DNA of 64,000 nucleotides, taken from the NCBI RefSeq assembly GCF_039655865.1, contig NZ_JBBYXL010000002.1, positions 62,001 through 126,000 on the forward strand, read 5' to 3'. Made by a program: the position numbers and the translations under genes. Shown piece after piece: positions 60,372 to 64,000 of the stretch (position 1 is the first letter of the stretch; every line of letters begins with the position of its first letter). The stretch is from Prosthecobacter sp. SYSU 5D2 (GTDB taxonomy: Bacteria > Verrucomicrobiota > Verrucomicrobiia > Verrucomicrobiales > Verrucomicrobiaceae). Under the pieces are notes generated by a model. It worked only from the letters and a program-made list of their open reading frames with translations. It had not been told where the DNA came from and did not search any database.

Positions 60372-62000
60372 TTAACGCTCTTTGAGAGTCACGGCAAAGA
60401 GGTCGGCGGATTGCAGGTGGATGCGCAGGAGGTAGCGGCCGGGTGGGAGGTCCCCCAGGCTTTTCTCCGCCCATCGGGCTTCATGAGCCAGGTCGTCCGT
60501 GGTCATGGGGACGGCATCGTCTTTCGTATAGCCGCGCAGGCGGTAGCCATCTTCATTGAGCAGCTCCAGGCGCAGGCTGCCTTGAGTGGCATCGGCATTG
60601 AGGGTGATGGATTGGATGCCGGTCAGGTCCAGGGCGCGGAGGGTGACGTGGCCGATGGTGTTCAGCTTTTTGGGCTGGCCTTTCTTCTGGCCTTTGACGG
60701 GGCTGTGAGGATGAATGCCGACGGCGACCAGGCGGTCACGCGGAGTGATGGCGAGGCCGACACCGCTGTAGTAATCTTTGGAGCCCACTTCCTGGCGATT
60801 CAGGCCGACGCCGCCGATGGCGGTGCCGCGATAGGCACCGTAATAGAAACGCATCTCTTCATCCGTGATGACCGGTGTGCCGTTGGTGATGATGGAACCT
60901 GCGTCAAACTTCTCCGGCGGGCCGCGCGGGATGACCCAGGCATTGGCAAAGCTGCGGTCCCAGCGGAGGCCGTCGCGGCTGCTCATGAACTCGGCATCAA
61001 TGGTGCCTGCGCTGCGGTCCAGTATCTGGTTGATGGAGAAGTATCTGCCCAGATGCATGAAGACTGGTGAGGTATGAAACTCGAGATGCGGCGGGTCGCG
61101 GTCATTGACGGTGAGCAGCAGCTCTGGCTTGCTCCAGTGGATGAAGTCGCGGCTTTCGATGCGGGCCATGCCGTGCTTCCAGGCCAGGCCGCCATCGGGG
61201 CCGGGAGTCCAGCTTTTGCCATAGGCGGCATAGACCCGGCGCAGGGGATCATAGAAAACATCCATGGCATCCGACATGCCGATGGGGATGCGCCATTTTT
61301 TGACCACGGTGCCGTCTTTGCGGACGTCCTCCACATAGGGGCCTTCATCGGCAAACGGCGGTTGCAGGCCCTTGCCGCCAAAGGGTGTTTTGCAGACGAT
61401 GCCGCCTTCATGTTTGGTCCAGTGAATGCCATCGGGCGAAAAGGCGACATGGGTGCCGGAGCCGCTGTTTTCGCCCTCACCGGTGCCCCAGTCGTAATAA
61501 GCCATCTTGTAACGACGGGCAGGGTCTTTTTCTTGGGGTTCCACGACCACGGAATTGCAGTAGCGGTCGCCATAACCGCCTTTCATGCCGCCGGCCCCGA
61601 TGAGAACGATGTTAGTGGCCTTCTGCTCATAAAAGGGGAACAGGGTGAGGCCCGGTTTGGTCCATTTCAGCCCATCGTCGGACTCGGCATAACAAACGGT
61701 GCATTTGAGGCTTTTGTCCTCCTTGCGCCTTTCCTGATAAGCCTGGTACCAGAGCTGGTATCTGCCCGTTTCGGGATGCCGGTAAACGCTGGTCCAGCCG
61801 ATCATGCCCTCCCATTCCCGGTCCGGTGCGATGACGGGATCCGAGGAATGTTTTGTGAATTCGACGGCGCGCTTCAGCGTGCCTGGGCGGTAGAGGACAT
61901 CGTCATCATCCACAAAGAGGATCGTCCGCTCAGCCCCATGCCCATTCAGGTTGAGGCAGGCCAGAAAGAGGCAGGCTAAAACCGGCAGAGAGGGCTTCAT
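60372..62000 (-). CDS. Secreted glycosidase-like five-bladed beta-propeller protein (GH32/GH43-like)
   Basis: 542 residues with signal peptide MKPSLPVLACLFLACLNLNGHG. Propeller-like repeats typical of GH32/43/68 folds: QLWYQAY, YAESDDGLKWTKPG, HVAFSPDGIHWTKHEGG, SRDGLRWDRSF, FYYGAYRG. A C-terminal beta-sandwich ends in RYLLRIHLQSADLFAV. Catalytic residues are not certain. It is directly downstream (4 bp gap) of the 62005-63147 sialidase, so likely co-transcribed with it. Confidence 0.75.
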   Translation of the reverse strand: MKPSLPVLACLFLACLNLNGHGAERTILFVDDDDVLYRPGTLKRAVEFTKHSSDPVIAPDREWEGMIGWTSVYRHPETGRYQLWYQAYQERRKEDKSLKCTVCYAESDDGLKWTKPGLTLFPFYEQKATNIVLIGAGGMKGGYGDRYCNSVVVEPQEKDPARRYKMAYYDWGTGEGENSGSGTHVAFSPDGIHWTKHEGGIVCKTPFGGKGLQPPFADEGPYVEDVRKDGTVVKKWRIPIGMSDAMDVFYDPLRRVYAAYGKSWTPGPDGGLAWKHGMARIESRDFIHWSKPELLLTVNDRDPPHLEFHTSPVFMHLGRYFSINQILDRSAGTIDAEFMSSRDGLRWDRSFANAWVIPRGPPEKFDAGSIITNGTPVITDEEMRFYYGAYRGTAIGGVGLNRQEVGSKDYYSGVGLAITPRDRLVAVGIHPHSPVKGQKKGQPKKLNTIGHVTLRALDLTGIQSITLNADATQGSLRLELLNEDGYRLRGYTKDDAVPMTTDDLAHEARWAEKSLGDLPPGRYLLRIHLQSADLFAVTLKER

Positions 62001-62004
62001 AGGG

Positions 62005-63147
62005 CTAGTCCTGAATCTTCCAATGGGCCTGGCGGAGGACGGTTTTTTTGCCGTCTTTCAGCTTCTCGTACCAGACGGAGAGCAGGGAGCCATCAGCCAG
62101 CTCGGCGGTGCTGGGGTAGCCCAGGTCTCCATTGGCGGCATCGCCTGAAAAGATGAGGGGGGCAGACCAGGTGCGGCCGTTGTCCCGGCTGATGCAGGCC
62201 TGGTTGCCAAAGGGTGCGCGGCGGTGGCCAAAGGTCATGAGCAGGGCGCCATTCTTGAGCTTGAGGAGGTGGGAGGGGAAGCCCCAGACGCCGGTTGTTT
62301 TTGGCTCGCTCCAGGTCTTGCCGCCGTCGGCGGATTCGGTCTGGAGGACTTCGTAGTGGTTGGCTTTTCCGTGATGGCGGATGTGGGCGATGATCCGGCC
62401 ATCGTTGGCCTGGACGGCGTGGAGCTCATGATACTCGTTCGTGGCGTTGTCTCCGGGGCGGGTGGGGATCTCAGAGATCCAGCGCCAGGTGAGACCATCA
62501 TCGGTGGATTCGCAGGCACCGATGCGCTTGGTTTCAGTCCAGAGTTCTTTGCCGACATAAAGAAGACGGCCATCGGCCAGTTCGGTGGGGCCATGGGGGC
62601 TGTTGACAATCGTGGCGATGGGGGGTGACCAGGAGATGCCATTGTCGGTGGAGCGGATAACCCATTCACCACTCATGGCCTTGCGCTGCTCATCCGTGAG
62701 GCGGGCGTGGGCGGCCTCCCACTGGGGGAGGGTCTCGCTGTTGACAAAGGAGTTGGTTTTGCCCTCCTGGGCCTGCTTCAAAAAGGGCACGTAGGCCGGG
62801 GAGGTGAATGTGGTGGCGAGGAGGGTGCCTTTGGAAGTTTCCAGGAGGCCGGCATCGCGGTCATCCATGTCCGTGTCCAAAATGGTGCGGGAGAAGGTCC
62901 AGCTATTGCCCTCATCCACGGATGTGATGAGCTCCACCCGGCCGAAAGGGCAGACGTGGGCGTGACGTCCACCGGAAATGACCACCATGAGGCGGCCGTC
63001 CTTTTGACGGATGAGCGTAGGCCAGCCCTGATAATAGTCCGGCTGGAAGCTGATGGTCTTGGTTTCAATGACCTCGACTATATCGGCAGCGAAGAGGGTG
63101 GATGAGAGGGCCAGCAGGCTGGTCAAGAGGAGGGTGGTTGGTTTCAT
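62005..63147 (-). CDS. Secreted exo-sialidase-like protein
   Basis: 380 residues with signal peptide MKPTTLLLTSLLALSSTLFA. Asp-box repeats SVDEGNSWTFSR, STDNGISWSPP, STDDGLTWRW, SADGGKTWSEP and SRDNGRTWSAP are clear. GWPTLIRQKDGRLMVVISGGR supplies the arginine-rich first strand expected for sialidases. It presumably acts outside the cell on sialic-acid-like sugars; sialidase-fold proteins in this phylum are numerous and some may have other substrates. Tandem paralogue of the next gene. Confidence 0.85.
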   Translation of the reverse strand: MKPTTLLLTSLLALSSTLFAADIVEVIETKTISFQPDYYQGWPTLIRQKDGRLMVVISGGRHAHVCPFGRVELITSVDEGNSWTFSRTILDTDMDDRDAGLLETSKGTLLATTFTSPAYVPFLKQAQEGKTNSFVNSETLPQWEAAHARLTDEQRKAMSGEWVIRSTDNGISWSPPIATIVNSPHGPTELADGRLLYVGKELWTETKRIGACESTDDGLTWRWISEIPTRPGDNATNEYHELHAVQANDGRIIAHIRHHGKANHYEVLQTESADGGKTWSEPKTTGVWGFPSHLLKLKNGALLMTFGHRRAPFGNQACISRDNGRTWSAPLIFSGDAANGDLGYPSTAELADGSLLSVWYEKLKDGKKTVLRQAHWKIQD

Positions 63148-63168
63148 AAACAGCGGGAGAGAAAGGGG

Positions 63169-64000
63169 TTATTGGTTCAGCTTCCAATGGGCTTGGCGGA
63201 GGACTGTTTTTTTATCGCCCTTCAGCCTCTCGTACCAGACGGTGAGCAGGGTGCCGTCGGCCAGCTCGGCGGAGCTGGGGTAACCGAGGTCCTGGCCTTG
63301 GCCATCTTCAGAAATCATGAGAGGGGAGGACCATGTGCGGCCATGGTCGCGGCTGATGCGGGCCTGGTTCCCAAAAGGGGCGCGGCGATGCCCGTAAGTC
63401 ATGAGAAGGGTGCCATCGCGCAACTTGAGAAGATGGGATGGATAACCCCAGACGCCGATGGAGCGGGGTTCGCTCCAGGTCTTGCCGCCGTCCTCTGATT
63501 CGGTCTGAAGGGTTTCGTAGTGGTTGGTTTCGCCATGGTGGCGAATCTGGGCGATGATCCGGCCATCGTTGGCCTGGACGGCGTGTAGTTCGTGATAATC
63601 AAGGCCTGCTTTGTCCCCGGCGCGGACTGGAATTTCAGAGAGCCAGCGCCAGGTGAGACCGTCATCGTTGGACTCGGAGACGCCGATGCGGGGGGGCTTG
63701 CTCACGAGTTCCCTGCCGACATACAAGAGGCGGCCATCGGCCAGTTCAGCAGGGCCATGAGGGCTGTCAACCAGCGTGCGGATGGGAGCGGACCAAGTGA
63801 GACCGTTGTCGGTGGAGCGAACGAGCCATTCACCGCGCAGAGACTGGCGTTGCTCATGCGTCAGCCGGGAGTGGGCCGCTTCCCAAAGGGGAAGGGTTTC
63901 GGGTTTGGCATAGGGAGCGGGTTTGCCTTCTTTGGCCAGGTTTAGATAGGTCTCATAAGCGGTGGAGGTGAAGGTGGTGGCCAGAAGGGTGCCTTTGGAG
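63169..64000 (-). CDS. Second sialidase-like protein (5' part beyond the window)
   Basis: About 277 residues are visible, open to the right edge. Nearly the same block order as 62005-63147 (KGTLLATTFTS, LPLWEAAHSRLTHEQRQSL, STDNGLTWSAP, SNDDGLTWRW, SEDGGKTWSEP, SRDHGRTWSSP, ending TVLRQAHWKLN). High identity over the shared part indicates a recent tandem duplication. A start codon further to the right is expected. Confidence 0.85.
   Translation of the reverse strand, partial: SKGTLLATTFTSTAYETYLNLAKEGKPAPYAKPETLPLWEAAHSRLTHEQRQSLRGEWLVRSTDNGLTWSAPIRTLVDSPHGPAELADGRLLYVGRELVSKPPRIGVSESNDDGLTWRWLSEIPVRAGDKAGLDYHELHAVQANDGRIIAQIRHHGETNHYETLQTESEDGGKTWSEPRSIGVWGYPSHLLKLRDGTLLMTYGHRRAPFGNQARISRDHGRTWSSPLMISEDGQGQDLGYPSSAELADGTLLTVWYERLKGDKKTVLRQAHWKLNQ

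Overview
The window looks like chromosomal DNA of a Verrucomicrobiota bacterium of the Prosthecobacter/Verrucomicrobium type. This is an inference from gene content: a DUF1501 plus DUF1549/DUF1553 pair with planctomycete-type cytochrome c motifs, a very large secreted protein with Gloeo/Verruco-type repeats and choice-of-anchor-D-like domains, many Tat- or Sec-exported beta-propeller and sialidase-like proteins, and high-GC coding sequence broken by a few AT-rich islands. No true tRNA, rRNA or CRISPR array was seen.

The centrepiece is 16.7-24.0 kb, an RNA-repair locus. On the minus strand an antitoxin, a ParE/RelE-type toxin and rtcR (sigma-54 activator with an N-terminal ligand-sensing domain) overlap end to end. 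Divergently, behind a near-consensus sigma-54 promoter, lie rsr (bacterial Ro60), an array of five Y-RNA-like small RNAs, rtcB (RNA ligase) and rtcA (RNA 3'-phosphate cyclase). All five RNAs share a closing helix, a conserved internal loop and a second helix kept by compensatory changes, but carry different tops. Two carry a tRNA mimic in permuted order (T arm, closed acceptor stem, D arm), two carry small hairpins, and one is minimal and folds over the rsr stop codon.

Left flank (1-16.7 kb): a giant CheB/CheR/PAS/histidine-kinase/receiver protein cut by the window edge, a Tat-exported beta-propeller, ndk, rpmB, the 1834-residue secreted protein, an aldo/keto reductase, a glycine-rich RRM protein, an RluA-type pseudouridine synthase and a cytochrome c/WD40 protein.

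Middle (24-43.7 kb): an ACP-condensation protein, phosphofructokinase, thioredoxin, the DUF1501/DUF1549 pair and an ABC ATPase. Then comes an AT-rich accessory stretch (33.3-37 kb) of small unrelated genes with three copies of a ~95-bp repeat, followed by acpH, a methyltransferase, a decayed transposase, a DUF2254 membrane protein, a Tat-exported protein and hldD.

Right part (43.7-64 kb): a rearranged intergenic region with duplicated fragments; the tesA / ybbA-ybbP cluster; a serine hydrolase; mutT; a VOC protein; ilvC; an rrf2-carboxypeptidase-TauE cluster; a GntR/LacI-like regulator; an overlapping SDR / CoA-transferase / thiolase operon for acetoacetyl-CoA chemistry; and a secreted glycosidase-like protein followed by two tandem sialidases, the last cut by the right edge.
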